In this document: positions 35,054-46,949 of the stretch, piece after piece
How positions within the stretch are numbered: position 1 is the stretch's first letter
How the letters are laid out: every line of letters begins with the position of its first letter
Origin: Onchidella celtica
Lineage: Eukaryota > Mollusca > Gastropoda > Systellommatophora > Onchidiidae
Assembly (NCBI GenBank): GCA_963931925.1
Contig: OZ007579.1
Coordinates: forward strand, 50,311,619-50,375,618
DNA: 64,000 nucleotides
Reading direction: 5' to 3'
The notes under the pieces: model-generated
Told to the model about the DNA's origin: nothing
Database searches by the model: none
What the model saw: the letters and a program-made list of their open reading frames with translations, nothing else
Program-made: the position numbers and the translations under genes

Positions 35054-36073
35054 CCCTAGTCCTGCGCAAGGCCGCTATGGCGGCCTAGCGCCCTCAAACC
35101 GGGCAGCACGCGGGGCCAATTATTGCGCCTCATATTGTAACCCTTGTCCTGCGCCAGGCCACTTTTGTGGCACGGCAACTCCAAGTTTTCTATTTCTTTA
35201 CTTGGTTCCTCCAACTAATCATTTTCTTATCCCCATTCCGGTTGTTAATTTTATTTACCCTGTCACCAATAGTACATACTTCTAACAAAGTGGTCACGTC
35301 CGATGGAATGTGATAACCATTTGTCATACTCATGTACTAGTTCTGGCAGGTGAGAACTTTAAACTAGGGAAGATCAAAGGGCAACTTTAGACTTTAAGTA
35401 CCAGTTGCTCTATGCATAATGATTAATGCTGCACAAGGGTGTCTGTTGGTATCTTTGTCATCCGATTGACTTTGTTGTTGGTTGGTTGTCTTATTTGATG
35501 CGGTAACTAGAGAGATATTCTGTTGCGCTGAGATACACGTATGTACTGGAGCTGGAAATCAAATCTCTTGCCAAAGTCATTGAGAAGGTTGTGCTAAGTA
35601 AATAAACATAATGCTGATTGAGCTTTAAATCGCTGGAGGAGGGAGAAGGAAATGTCATGATGACACCATGCAGTTAATACAAGTTAAGTACCTGGCTTAA
35701 TAAATAATTTATCCACTTATTCTATTTATGGCCTAACTTAGGGACAAGAAAGGGCAGACCTCTTGGGAAAGAAGTTTTTAAAAAACATGTAAATGTAGAA
35801 AATTCTTTATTATGAGCCTTCTCTTCTATTCAGCAATAAAACTGAATACATCTCATCACAAGTACTTCATCCAAATATTATAGGGGTCACTCACAGCTTA
35901 TCCAGATTATGTTTTTATAGTGTACTAAAGTGAACACGATGCACGTGTTGAAAATGACCTGATTAACCTGACCGCTGAGGTTAGCGGCAACAAGCAGGCG
36001 AACGCCTGACTAGGCACCGGTTTTCCACACGCTGGTCGTTACGTGGACGAGTTCACGCAGTGTGGGACGAGGG
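35054..36073. mobile_element. Possible TTAA-flanked piggyBac-like MITE
   Basis: TTAA (35050-35053) is followed by CCCTAGTCCTGCGCAAGG, and CCTCGTCCCACAC-type sequence in inverted orientation ends GAGGG just before TTAA (36074-36077). The outer 14 bases of the two ends match at about 9 positions. A TAACCCTTGTCCTGCGCCAGG copy also recurs internally at about 35138. This gives about 1,020 bp with no transposase. CCCTAG ends with TTAA fit piggyBac relatives, but the end similarity is weak. Confidence 0.5.
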
Positions 36074-36179
36074 TTAAAATAAGGGTCTGACTGTTCAAAA
36101 AAATGTCTATGCTGTGGGAAACATATTTTCTTTAGCCTGAATGTGTGCTGGCCATTCTGCTTGATGGAACCGTCCAAAT

Positions 36180-36270
36180 GGAGCTTCATGAATGACGCCC
36201 CTCTCCCCCCCCCCCCGTATATAAATACAATGAAATGACGCCCCCCCCCCCCAACCGGTATATAAATACA
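36180..36270. repeat. Short tandem duplication with poly-C
   Basis: Two copies of a unit with TGACGCCC, a C-run and GTATATAAATACAATGAAA. Small local duplication, no coding role. Confidence 0.7.
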
Positions 36271-36284
36271 ATGAAACCTGAAAA

Positions 36285-36965
36285 GAAACAGATATCGCAA
36301 GCTGGATAGAACGTAAGCTTAGTGCTTCAATGATAACTGCCAAGTCATGAATATTGTAGGTAGAATGCGCATGATGTCACAGGGCGTTTTGTTTTGTTCT
36401 TACGCCACTAAAAATGACCAGTGGATCAGCTGATTTGTGCAACTTCGTGATAATGCCTAAGCGATTAAAATATCAGCTCGTTCCATTGTAGTTGATTGTA
36501 ATGACAGGGGTGGAAAGGGTGGATCCAAGCTGGTCAGATCCTTGTAAACAAGAGAAAGGAAATGAAAGAATTGACCGAACGTCTCCCTTTGAAAATGTAC
36601 ATACGTGCCATTGTTTCCTGTAGCGACCTACTATTATCTCGCCGCCGGTTGGTTCGTGGTTCGCAGTGCAAATCAGTCCGGACACTGAAGATGGTGGACA
36701 GGTCAGGTGCACTCTACCTATTGGGGTATCCTATGTCTGTACTTCTGTCTCTATCAGTTTAAGAAGCTGGCGAGCTCTACCTTCTCTCGCGCCTGTAAAT
36801 TCGTTTAAACCTAAACTTACCAGATTTGTCGATCACCAAAAAAAGACTCAACTCTCTAATACGCCAGTCTAAACCAGAAACAGTGTGTGCAGGATTAAGT
36901 ACTAGTTTTCTGTGCCTGGGTGTCAAAGGATATCATTACCAACTGGAATTGAAAATGACGACATC
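36285..36965 (+). repeat. Interspersed repeat R2 copy
   Basis: Parts (about 36285-36360 and 36765-36965) are homologous to 18960-19030 and 19320-19560. Shared blocks include AACAGATATCGC, TAGTGCTTCAATGATAA, ACGCCAGTCTRxACCAGAAA, TTAAGTACTRGTTTTCTGTG-like and ATTACCAACT. The region between holds sequence not seen in the other copy. Class unknown. Confidence 0.55.
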
Positions 36966-37819
36966 TGGCAGGAATTGATACGAAACGTGATTTGCTTTCA
37001 CACAAACACTGGTAAATTGTGTTTCGCACCGAATGACCAATTCAGTTTCATAAATTATGTAGCTTCATTATTTCTATAATTATTTACTGAGGGCAAAGGA
37101 GAACAGAAAATTGCGTAGTCCTTACGTGGTGGAACATGCTGACATTGTCAACATTTGGATGGGAGAAGAAAAGGAAAGTTAAAATGAAATTAATATACCA
37201 TGCTTGGTGGTTGGTTGGTTGGCATCCATGTCTCGAAAGACTAAAGGCCTGTTTACACTGGTAGGTTTTAGGAATAGAAAAAAGGAATGGGGGACTGTGT
37301 GGGAAGAACTCTCCTGGCTTTCCGACTGTTGCTTTCCGATTTCCCTCGTGTTTGTCTAACATGCGTAGCTCCATAACTAATAACCAAAATTTAACTACTC
37401 TCGTCATTGGTTGTCTAAAGAGATAGATTATTTCATACTTTTCATTCAGCTAACTAAACACCATGTGCCAATGGGTTGGTTCCATTGTCGAATACATGAT
37501 GGTGTAATTTTCTCTGTCTTCAAAATTCATGCTCCGGTTCGGTTCGTTAAATGACCCAACGGCATGAGTCGCTCACCCAGTATACTGTTTAGCCTGTTGT
37601 TGTTGTTGTTGTTTTTGGCAAGGATACAGTATAAACGGTGTAAGTGTACCGTTGGGGGGATGAATCTTAAACGTGCACAATTCACCACAAAGGATTGGTT
37701 GGAGAGTAGACCAATAGACAGACATACAGATACATAGACAGTCAAAGAGACGGATGGATGGGCGGGCGGGCGTTCGGACGAAAGGACATACAGAGAGACA
37801 GAGAGAGACAGACAGGCAT

Positions 37820-37830
37820 ATAGATAGATG

Positions 37831-37899
<69 letters not shown>

Positions 37900-37907
37900 A
37901 TAGATAA

Positions 37908-37997
<90 letters not shown>
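37820..37997. repeat. GATA microsatellite
   Basis: About 44 GATA units with a few AATA variants near 37899-37911, flanked by degenerate GACA/GAGA units from about 37700. The Tyr-Leu-Ser-Ile ORF on the minus strand is an artefact. Confidence 0.95.
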
Positions 37998-37998
<1 letters not shown>

Positions 37999-38564
37999 TT
38001 ACTCCTCTGCATCATTCTTGCTGAATGACAATCGAGCTGACATCGAGCTGTGACTGTCCATATCCTAACAGTGTCAAATCCTGTTGCAAGGCGCCATTCT
38101 CACACCTCCTGTATTTACCCCCCTGTTTCCCGCAATGAATTGTGACACTTTCAACCTGCCCACGGAAACAATAATAATGTTCATTACTAATCCAATTGCA
38201 AAATCCAGCATTCAGCATAAAACTAATTTTCACGCTTTTATTTATTTTATTTTATTTTTTTTGTAGTTGACCTGTCAAAACGTTTGCCCCTTCTTTCTTT
38301 TTTCTTTCTTACTTACAGTCAATGATTAACGTGGGGCATTGTGGAATTCTTGGTCCAGCTTTGATATCGTTGTGGGAAAATAAGAAAAAGGAAAAAATAT
38401 TTCCTGTCCGTCCCAAGCATCAGATGTCTAGTGCATGTCCAAAAGGTTGAGACCCGTTTTTTATTCATAACCTCACTTCTTGTGAACGTTTCAGTTTTTG
38501 CACAGGCTCCTAGAGATGTAACTATGACCAAGTCGAATTAATATGTGTCCATCAAAAGCGATAT

Positions 38565-38960
38565 CGATATAATTCACAAATTCTCCACCTTTGAACTCAC
38601 AAGGCTTTTTCATCAGGCCACTACAGTGACCAATTTTACATGGTGGTTTCAAATACCGTGGAGGGTGCACCGAAGTTTGTATTTTTTAAAATTGAGTTTG
38701 CTTTGTGTCGCTGACTGCTTGCTCCCCCCCCCTTTTTTTTTTTTTTTACGAGCATGTGACCAGTGCCATGAACAATTTCTGCCGTATGTAGGTCACTGAT
38801 ATCGATTGATTTAAACTATCCGACGTGCTCGCAGCTAAAATTAGAACACAGGAATACCCTGCTCCTTGCTATGCCGAGACAGATGTAGAGAGGGTAGGAA
38901 GTGGAGGGCGAGGCAGTGGCTCGGAGAGTGGGGGCGGAGAGGCGGCTTTTAAGCTATTTC
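38565..38960 (+). repeat. Interspersed repeat R1, copy 2
   Basis: Homologous over about 400 bp to 18345-18745, in the same orientation, with scattered substitutions and indels, including different poly-C and poly-T lengths near 38725-38750. Each copy also borders a different continuation, which helps define its ends. Confidence 0.75.
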
Positions 38961-39420
38961 TTTATAAATGTTTGACAACACACAGCTAGATGTAGATGGC
39001 AGCTACAGGGAAAAGATGTTTTTACTATCCATCGACTAGGGAAATGTAAATTCTGAGAGGCTCTCTTAGTTTGATATCATTTGCCATCACTCTATCAGAT
39101 TCTTGCTTGGATGGTTTTGAATTTGAGTTTCAATTTTGGGCTTGACGGCGCTTCTGTTCGACACGGTCACTTTGCACCTTCAGCGGTTTTTTCGTCATCT
39201 CACTCTGGGATAGCTTTCAGCCCTCAGATGCCTGTGAGTAGATCAAATCAAAGTGAAGTTTAATATCTAACGGGGAAAAAGCCCGTGCTGTAAGGCGTGT
39301 CTATATGAAACTTGTAGATACGATAAGAATCTGTTAAATCAACTTGTAGACTTCGGTCTCTTTCAGAAATGACAGGATGAGCTGTGCGTCCATATCAGAA
39401 AATAATGGATAGATGTAAGA

Positions 39421-39462
39421 TTGATGGATGGATGGATGGATGGATGGATGGATGGATGGATG
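39421..39462. repeat. GGAT microsatellite
   Basis: About 10 GATG units inside unremarkable sequence. Confidence 0.9.
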
Positions 39463-39789
39463 ATGAGTGGACTGATAGATGGATAAATGGACCTGTTTTG
39501 TTGGTGTAAACCAGGCGACCGTAACCATTCCGCATTTGCATGCCGGATCTCATAGTAACGCTACCTTAATTTATGTTTCAGGTCACAGCAAAGGGTGCCC
39601 AACATTTTTTTTTTTTGTAATTAAGGTCACGGCAAGAGCTCATCAGATGCCCGTGTCAAAATAGGCACTAAAGTTATGATGTTTCATTTATAGTCTAATG
39701 ATGGCGGGCACAGACTGTCGTCCCTTCCTGGAACACACATAAAATAGACAAATTCTAAGTCATGGAATCGGTCACCGTTTAAATTGGCT

Positions 39790-39990
39790 ATGAGTTTACA
39801 CCCGAGACACAGTAGGATATCGAGACGGATCACACTCGCCAAATTTTGTCCCTGGCTCTGAGCGCGTATTACCGCGTAATAACTAGTAATCACTATGACT
39901 CGGCAAGTTGTACGCGCGCAACTTTTGCATAATTTATGTACTGATAGAGAATGGAATGTTTCGTCCCGGTATCCTGTGTCTCGGATAACA
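39790..39990. repeat. Inverted GAGACACAG...ATCGAGACGG motif
   Basis: ACCCGAGACACAGTAGGATA plus TCGAGACGG (about 39797-39829) has an inverted relative at about 39963-39990 (GTCCCGGTATCCTGTGTCTC). A direct relative lies at about 41381-41412. The inverted pair could be the ends of a small element; no target duplication is evident. Confidence 0.45.
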
Positions 39991-40754
39991 CCGAAATGCT
40001 GAATTTAGAATGAAAGTTTGCTGTATTATCTTGGTTTATTTTCATAGGATTTAAACACCCATTGTTTTGTTTCATCTGGGCGCAACGGCTTTCAGATAAA
40101 GTTTTATAGAGATATTACATTTTGCTCCTGTTCGTCCACTCTCAACGAACATTATAATGATCTTAGCGTCGCTCGTCGTAATCCTTTGCCGATAACTATT
40201 GCGGGCCCAACTCGAGACATTTCATTGGTTCTTAAATTAGGCAGTTCTGACACTATAAATAGAATATACATTATTGGGGAACCCCTGGCCAGCCATTCTT
40301 ATCGCGACCGAGCGACACAGCACCGAGCAAGGGGCTGATGGTCCGTCGACGTGGGGGCAGATTTCAGGAACAAACATACATAAAAAGATGAAGGCAAATG
40401 AAGCAATCCATGAAATAAACTGCAAAATCAAGTTTTCCACCATCATGCCTCTCTAACAAAGGCGGGGAGCGTAAACGCAAGAGTAATACCTCCACGACTT
40501 ACTTAATTCCCGGGTTGAGTAACTGACCCACAAATAATATTACTCTTGCGTGTTTTGAAGACAAAATTTTTGACAACTGTAGATAAGCATGGAATTGCAT
40601 TCCGGTGACATTAAATTACGCCTTTATGTGTAGTGAGTTAGTTTGAAATGTGCAGGTATTGTATATTTTAGAATGCAAAAGGTATCATCGTGATGTTACT
40701 TGGAAATTCGAATTTGCAAGAGGTGGAAGGCTACATGAAGTTAAGCTAGCGTCA

Positions 40755-41125
40755 CACTATGCTTTATGGTTGTTGTTGTTGTTGCTTTGTTGCTGCTGTA
40801 GTTGTTGTTAGTTTCATGTTCTGGTTGCTGCTGCTGTTGTTATATCGTTGTTGTTGTGGTTGCCGCTGTTGTTGTTGTTGCTGTTGTTATTGGTATTGTT
40901 GTTGTTGCTTTGTTGTCATTGCTGTTTTGCTGTTGTTGTTGTTCTGTTGTTATTGCTGTTTTTATTGTTATTGTTGTTGCTGCTGTTGTCATTTTTATGG
41001 TTGTTCTACTGCTGTTGTTGTTGGTGGTGGTGGTGGTGACATTGTTGTTGTATTGTTGTTGTTGCTGCTGCTGCTGCTGTTGTTGTTGTTTTTGGATGAT
41101 GTGTTGGTTGCGGTGGTGGTGGTGA
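40755..41125. repeat. TTG/CTG-rich simple repeat
   Basis: About 370 bp of interrupted GTT, GCT and GGT triplets. The Cys/Leu/Val-rich open frames on the plus strand come from the triplet composition and have no start or domain support. Confidence 0.9.
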
Positions 41126-41865
41126 TAGTATTAATAATGCCAAAGCTCTTTTTTTGTTCTTATTTTTAGCTTTTCAGTTGTTTGTGTGTAGGGGATAGCA
41201 GCGTAGTCAGAGAGTTTTGAGTTTGGGTAAACAGAGATTTTAAAACCAAATTGACAGTGACATCCATTGCAATTCAGTGTGTGTGAAGACAGGGCGCTAA
41301 AACGTGTTCACGCATTTGCTGTATGTATCGCCACACCTGCAAGGATCTGCCTGCAAAATTCGTAGGCCGTAACAAAGTCAAACCCGAGACACACGGTATC
41401 AAGACGGTTCAATTCGCCAATTTCCGTCCGTCGACTTGCGCGCGTATCATCCATGCCAACAATGCAACAATCCGCACCACACCCCTTCATAACAGAATAG
41501 CGGGGAGGGAATATATCAGTTTTCGTAAAAATCGTGCACTTTGTGACAACTTTTTTAAACTTTGCATGGTGTTAGGTACGGATATGACGTTTTCAAAAAC
41601 CACCGCACACAAGTTAAGGGAGACCCCTAGCGGCCGTTATGCACAAAATCCAAGATGGCCGCCACTGGAAACTGAAAGGGCTATAACTCTGCTCATATTA
41701 AGGGCAGAACCTATTGTAATACCACTTTTCTAGGGTTTTTTGGGGTGAGGAATAGGTTTTTGAAGTCATTTTTAGGTTTTACTTACATTATCAGGATTAT
41801 TTTGCCTTTTGACATAGTTATTTTCCTATGATGAATGTAATGCTTCACCACATTTCCCCTCAAAA

Positions 41866-42732
41866 TAGTCATCTCTCCTTGGTGGAAAGCATGTTAAGCG
41901 TACACGTTATGCATACCAAGTCACTCTTGTCTGGCTTAATACACTCAGAATTCAGGCATATGACGGGTACTGTCATGATGGCTACGGACCTCATGAACCA
42001 ATCGAAATGTGGGAAAAGCGACTCATCAGCAATGCTCCAACAATCTGCTACTGGACAACAGTGCGAGACTACATGCTTATCCAGTGCCGCTTCGTGCGGG
42101 GTCAGCGAACAGGTGACTGGCCATTGACACTCAAATCTATTGAGGACATTTGTCCATGGTTTTTCACCTTTGGTCAAACAAACTATGCACGATGGACGCC
42201 AGTCTTCTTGCAAGATATGGGACGGCTTCCTCAGATCCATCCGACTGTCCATGAGGCCTTTATGGAAGGGAAGTTCGTTGTGCAACGAGGCGACAAGAAG
42301 TTCTCCATGATGGCGCTTGATCAGAGCCATGAGCACAGTATAAAATTTCTGAAGGAGGACAGTGGAGCAAAGGGCCTTTACGGTCAGCAAGAGGAGAAAG
42401 AAGTCATCGAGCTTTCCAAACCGGAGGTGCTGAGGGTCATTAGTGAGTTTGAGAGTGTTTCCAATCCTGAGTCAAACACAAAGGACAGTCTTGAACGTCC
42501 AGAATCATCAGCTGCTGAACAGAATAAGTTCCTCAAGCACCTCAAAGCTATCTTAGGCCTTTGCCTCAATACAACATTGTATTTGTACCTTTCTCAAAAC
42601 TACATGAATCAGAATAAACAAGAAAGTAGAAAACAAAACCTGAATTTACAATCATCTTTCATTTCAGACATGTGCCTCGTGAAAAAGACAGCAGTTCCCT
42701 CCCCGTTTCAGCCACAAGCCCCAAGATGGTGA
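41866..42732 (+). pseudogene. Repeat-family ORF with NYARW and DQSHEH motifs, function unknown
   Basis: An open stretch of about 288 codons, longer than its first ATG (42007) suggests. The frame runs back to about 41866 and includes GGKHVKRTRYAYQVTLVWLN, QAYDGYCHDGYG and PIEMWEKRL, continuous with the later part. It then has DICPWFFTFGQTNYARWTPV, a FLQDMGRLP helix, ALDQSHEHS, and an acidic helical tail. I recognise this pattern from large, multicopy uncharacterised proteins of invertebrate genomes but know no function. The N-terminal part is missing, and the 3' end runs through a TTTCATTTCAG acceptor (42669). So it is a fragment or exon of a larger gene, possibly of a mobile element. It converges with the SWIM/YqaJ pseudogene. 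Confidence 0.55.
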
Positions 42733-42908
42733 AAAGAGAAAGCGAACTTCTGAAGCCAAATTTACTACACAGGATCTCACATATCATGATAATGATAATC
42801 TATTATTCAGAACAAGAGGAGATACAGGTCAGGTGCACTCGGCTTGAAAATGCCAATGGCATGTTGGAACAAAAAGTAGAACAGCCCACGCGTTTCACCT
42901 TTGACTGA
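42670..42908 (+). other. Possible downstream exon of the NYARW family gene
   Basis: After the acceptor-like TTTCATTTCAG at 42659-42669, a different frame is open to TGA at 42906-42908. It has a leucine/glutamate heptad-like end (CTRLENANGMLEQKVEQ) that might be a short coiled coil. It is plausible as a last exon, but no donor partner is identified. Confidence 0.3.
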
Positions 42909-43955
42909 GACTCTGCCACCAGAACAAATGAAGCGAGTCAAGTCACCGTCAAGTCACAGGTTTCACTTCATCTACTGTTCAAACCATGTTTTATTTTTTC
43001 ACTTTACAAACTGTCTTATCTAATAGGAAAAATGCTGCACTCATACCAATGAATGTTTTCTTCATGACCTTTTGTAAGACTGGGACAAGGTTTGAATGAA
43101 AGTATGCTTGCTCTGTTATTTGATGTTTGTATAACCAGCCCTCAGCATAAATCATGTGTTTTCTTTGTTGAATTTCAACAACCATTGCTCTGTATGATAT
43201 TAACACAACACTGGTACAGCAGTGTTCAAGTCATATAAATTCTGCTACCCTCAAATGTAATATGTTACAGTGTGTAAAAAAAAAATAGGGTGAAATATAA
43301 ATGGGCAAAATGAGAAAAAAATGAGTTACGGAATGAATACAAGTCAGTTTTTAAGAAAGAATAAATAAATTTACAATTTAAACAAGTAAACTTGGCAAAC
43401 TAAAATATCAAAATCAAATTTCTGACCCAAGGGAACTTTCGAACTGTATGAGCAAATTATTTTCATAAATTTACACATATGCTTTCTCTTTCTATTCTGA
43501 ATGTATGACCATTGATATTATAATTTATTGTTTCTTACTATTTCCTGTTCATTTTTCAGCTGAATTAGTCATTGCTGCAAAATAAACAATTTTGTACATT
43601 TCAAATTCATGTTCATTGCGTATTATTTCTCTGGCCACCAGACAATACCTTCTAAATCAGAACAGATATCAAGAGAATACATTTTCCCAGAATGCACTCA
43701 ACTCACCCAATCAATAATGCATTAAGAGGCATATTCATATAATTATACCACATTGTCCTAAGCAATCATGTTCATAGATTAGAAATCATATCAATTTTAT
43801 CATACAATATACTTAACTCAATCCAAGTAATCAGTTGAAGATGAGAACTGACATTTAATTAAGGTGAGAAAAAAACAAACACAGTTGAACTGGTAGTTTT
43901 AAGTAATATAATAATTCTGGTCTCATCGACAGTCAGACACCAATCCATTCCTTCT
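42909..43955. other. Non-coding gap between two convergent ORFs
   Basis: AT-rich, no coding signal. It separates the plus-strand NYARW ORF from the minus-strand SWIM/YqaJ pseudogene. I found no inverted terminal repeats enclosing the pair. Confidence 0.45.
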
Positions 43956-44960
43956 TCAAACAACCTGTGGAAGGAAATAATTGAAATAAAATTGCTTCAG
44001 CTTCTCAAGGATTGGTTTCCAGCCCCCATAATCAAACATTACTATTTCCATGAGCAAAGACTTCAGCTGATGATGCATCAAAACAAACAAACATTTTGAC
44101 ACATTAGCACAAAAAGCTGACCCTGAATTTGTAAATAATATCTATGGTATTTCTTGAGTTTGAAAACATCAGAGTATGCAATGTATGACAGATGAAAATC
44201 TTTCCTCTCCTCACACAGCTTCCTTAAATCAACATCAAGATTTTTATTGTAAACACATTTGATCTCTACAATCATGGGGTATCATCATTATGGAGATAGC
44301 CATCAGGGGAGGCAGCAAATATACGGATGTGTCTGACTGACAATGAAACCTGTGCTCCTAAATGTATGGTTCCTGAACTTGAACCGCAAAACATTCTTAA
44401 AGGAGGGCTCATTTAAGCGCCCAAACTGAATAGGCTTAGTGCCACTTAAGTCTCATCCTGGTTTTGAAAGCTCCTGGGCCAACTTCAAAAAGTCCCCTTG
44501 CCTGTAGACCACACGATGTAAAGTCGATGCTGTCAACCTTTTCAGCCTTTCGGCATGCCACTGGGAGGCATTGTTGAAAATTCAAGGGCCTGTATTTCAG
44601 CGAGACTCATTTTAATGTGTTTCTGGTAATACAGGATAGCATCCAGGGACAGGGACTTAACTGTGCTGCCTGCAATAGCCCCTTCATCTTCGGCTGGGAC
44701 TGGGAGTGGTGATGTGCTGCTGTAAAATATTTCGTCTACTGCAAGGGATGGAGACGACTCACCATACAGTCCATGGTGTTCACAGCACAGTCAAACGATG
44801 GCTCAGATTCTGAGTACACATCTTTCACTTTCATTATCGGCACAGGGGTGGGTTTGGGCTGATGCCTGCTGTAGTCTTATAAGGCTACCAGTAAACCAAA
44901 GACATGCTTGCAGCAGGTCGGTTGCTTCCCACCCGGACATTTGCAGTCTGCATTAGTGAC
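43956..44960 (-). pseudogene. SWIM zinc finger plus YqaJ-type nuclease, frameshifted
   Basis: Reading the minus strand from a CAG acceptor at 44961-44963, the exon starts with a SWIM-type finger, CKCPGGKQPTCCKHVFGLLV (CxC...CxH). A stop follows about 7 codons later. Further on, in changing frames, come ASQWHAERLKRLTASTLHR (about 44520-44575), GTKPIQFGRLNE, FAASPDGYL (about 44288-44314) and IVEIKC (about 44257-44274). LKKYHRYYLQIQGQL (about 44110-44154) and a C-terminal ILEKLKQFYFNYFLP follow, ending at TGA 43956-43958. SPDG, EIKC and QIQGQL are the hallmark motifs of the YqaJ/lambda-exonuclease fold. YqaJ proteins are known as second ORFs of some eukaryotic DNA transposons such as ISL2EU. At least three frame changes and internal stops make it a pseudogene. 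Confidence 0.75.
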
Positions 44961-46322
44961 CTGTTATTAGTGTTAAAAACAATATTGAAAGAAATAGGTT
45001 ATTACATGAGAGAAAGAAATCACAGCTGAGCAGCCAGAATGGAAAAACTAGTTTGAAATCTGTAGCCAAAATGATATTTCAGATAATTTACAATAATCCC
45101 ATAGATCATGAATGTGGTATGAATTTTTTTCATTAATTTATGAAGGACAGGCACTGTGTACCACTCTCATGGATTGTCTGCTGGCTATCATTAGTATCAA
45201 TGATCTTTTACCATGGATTTTGGATATAAAACATTCTGGCTGATAACCTTTAGATATGGAGCTATGAAAATATTCTTTAAAATTGTATCAACTGATCTTC
45301 GACACTAGTTCCAAACATTCATGATCACAAACAGTAACACTCTTAACAGAAACCAAGGTCATGTACATGTATGTGTTGTCTGAAGACCAACTACACAAGC
45401 ACCTAACTGACGTTGTACACACCTCATTGCTACTATTTCTAAAATTATAAGGTATTTTTAATCCTGCAGCCAAGAACAAAAAATTATTCTTTTTTAAACT
45501 ATCTCTAAAATTGGGTCATCCCTGTTGCACATCTAATAATAAATATATATTGATTTTAATCTATAAATTTACTTTGCTACTTAATCACAAAACCACAATT
45601 AGGCTATAGTTTATAGATGAACATGTAAATCAGTGAAAAAATATGCTTTAAAATCAAACATTTCATTCTGTCCTCTGCCTCAAACTGTGGATCAGAAACA
45701 ACATCTGAAGACGATGACGATATTTAATAGGAGAATGCATAGATGGCTTCTATAACACAGAGTGTGATTACATGAATTGCAGGGAATATTTCAGGTGCCT
45801 TGCTGTTAACTTCATAGTACATGTAATAGGAAGCTTTTACGGAGAATTACTCCATTCAACAAGACACAAAACTGGTTGATTTCAAACTCAAAGCCACAAG
45901 CTCCTCCCCAGAAATCATTTTAATATGACACACTCATATCTCTAATAAAAATAAAATGCACAACCAACTCTAAATCTTGACAATTTGTACGTTGCATCCT
46001 GTTAGTATCAGCTTACACTTACAGTAGTTACAGCCCTACAGTGGGCGCAGACAGTAGCCTTGAGTAGTCTAACACTGCCCACAGACAGGCCATAACCTCA
46101 AAACTTTCATTTTCTAAATCGAATGAGCCAAACTCCATCATCATCAGTCTGGGTTATATTTTACAAAGTGATGGTTGAAATCTATATCCTGGCATATACA
46201 GTTTCACTTATTATTTAAAATCAGTAGCAGTCAGTAGCAGTGGCCTACTTACATATCGATCTTGATGTTGTGCCTGTGCAGAGACAAACTCCATGCATGT
46301 AGATCTACATTCTAGATCTATC
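44961..46322. other. Non-coding region upstream of the SWIM/YqaJ pseudogene
   Basis: AT-rich with no convincing ORF. It may hold introns or upstream exons of the pseudogene. A CAGTAGCAGT short duplication lies at about 46225-46240, and ATCTAG-rich sequence just before the element D target site. Confidence 0.4.
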
Positions 46323-46327
46323 ATCTA

Positions 46328-46949
46328 TGTAACAGCTGAGGTTGTTCTAGCACGTTATAGTACGGGGGAGTTAGTTGATCTAACTACAACCCTTTAGAAA
46401 ACGAAACTATTACAGCTGTAAAATAAATAAACACGAGATCCGACGATAGATTAAATAATACTAAAGTTTAATAACTGTATAGTGAACAATAAATTACCAG
46501 GAAGACACCAGCGAAACTAAATACCTACGCCACACAAAAGGAAACTCACTTACTCACCCACCAACCACTCACACAGGTCTATATATATATAAACATTCCT
46601 ACAGAAAGTTCCCGAAATAAACGTTACCTTTGCCCTCGCACAAACTAACCAATCACGCATCAATACGTCATCAGGTTACATCACTCAAGGCCAAATCTGG
46701 CGTAAACATTCGTATCCACAACGTTATCGAATATTCGGGAACATACTAATATTTACTGAACGAGTCAAAACACCTGACAACAAGCGAGCGAGGAAAAAAA
46801 CTACTCACTAGAAAAGAAGGTCAGGTCACGGAGTACAGTACACTCCGGCGGTTGTCAACAATAAGATGAAAAAAGTAGTGGACACATGCTCAGCCACCAG
46901 CACAACAACAAAACCGGGGGAGGGCAAGGGGTAGCCCGCAGATGCTACA
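46328..46949 (-). repeat. 3' LTR of element D
   Basis: It is 622 bp and differs from the 619-bp 5' LTR by a few substitutions and small indels (for example the TATA-repeat length near 46580). On the minus strand the polypurine-like AAATTGGGGAGTTG immediately precedes it (46950-46963). Confidence 0.93.

Noticed and set aside
36600-36680. Second SINE or tRNA head (GGTTCGTGGTTCGCAG)
   Set aside because: Only a loose B-box match, no A-box at the right distance and no recognisable body.
40759-41169. Cys/Leu/Val-rich ORFs that look like membrane proteins
   Set aside because: Triplet-rich simple sequence; no start or conserved domain.
41323-41733. 136-aa plus-strand ORF upstream of the NYARW ORF
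   Set aside because: Partly made of the GAGACAC repeat motif; no continuity with the downstream family motifs.
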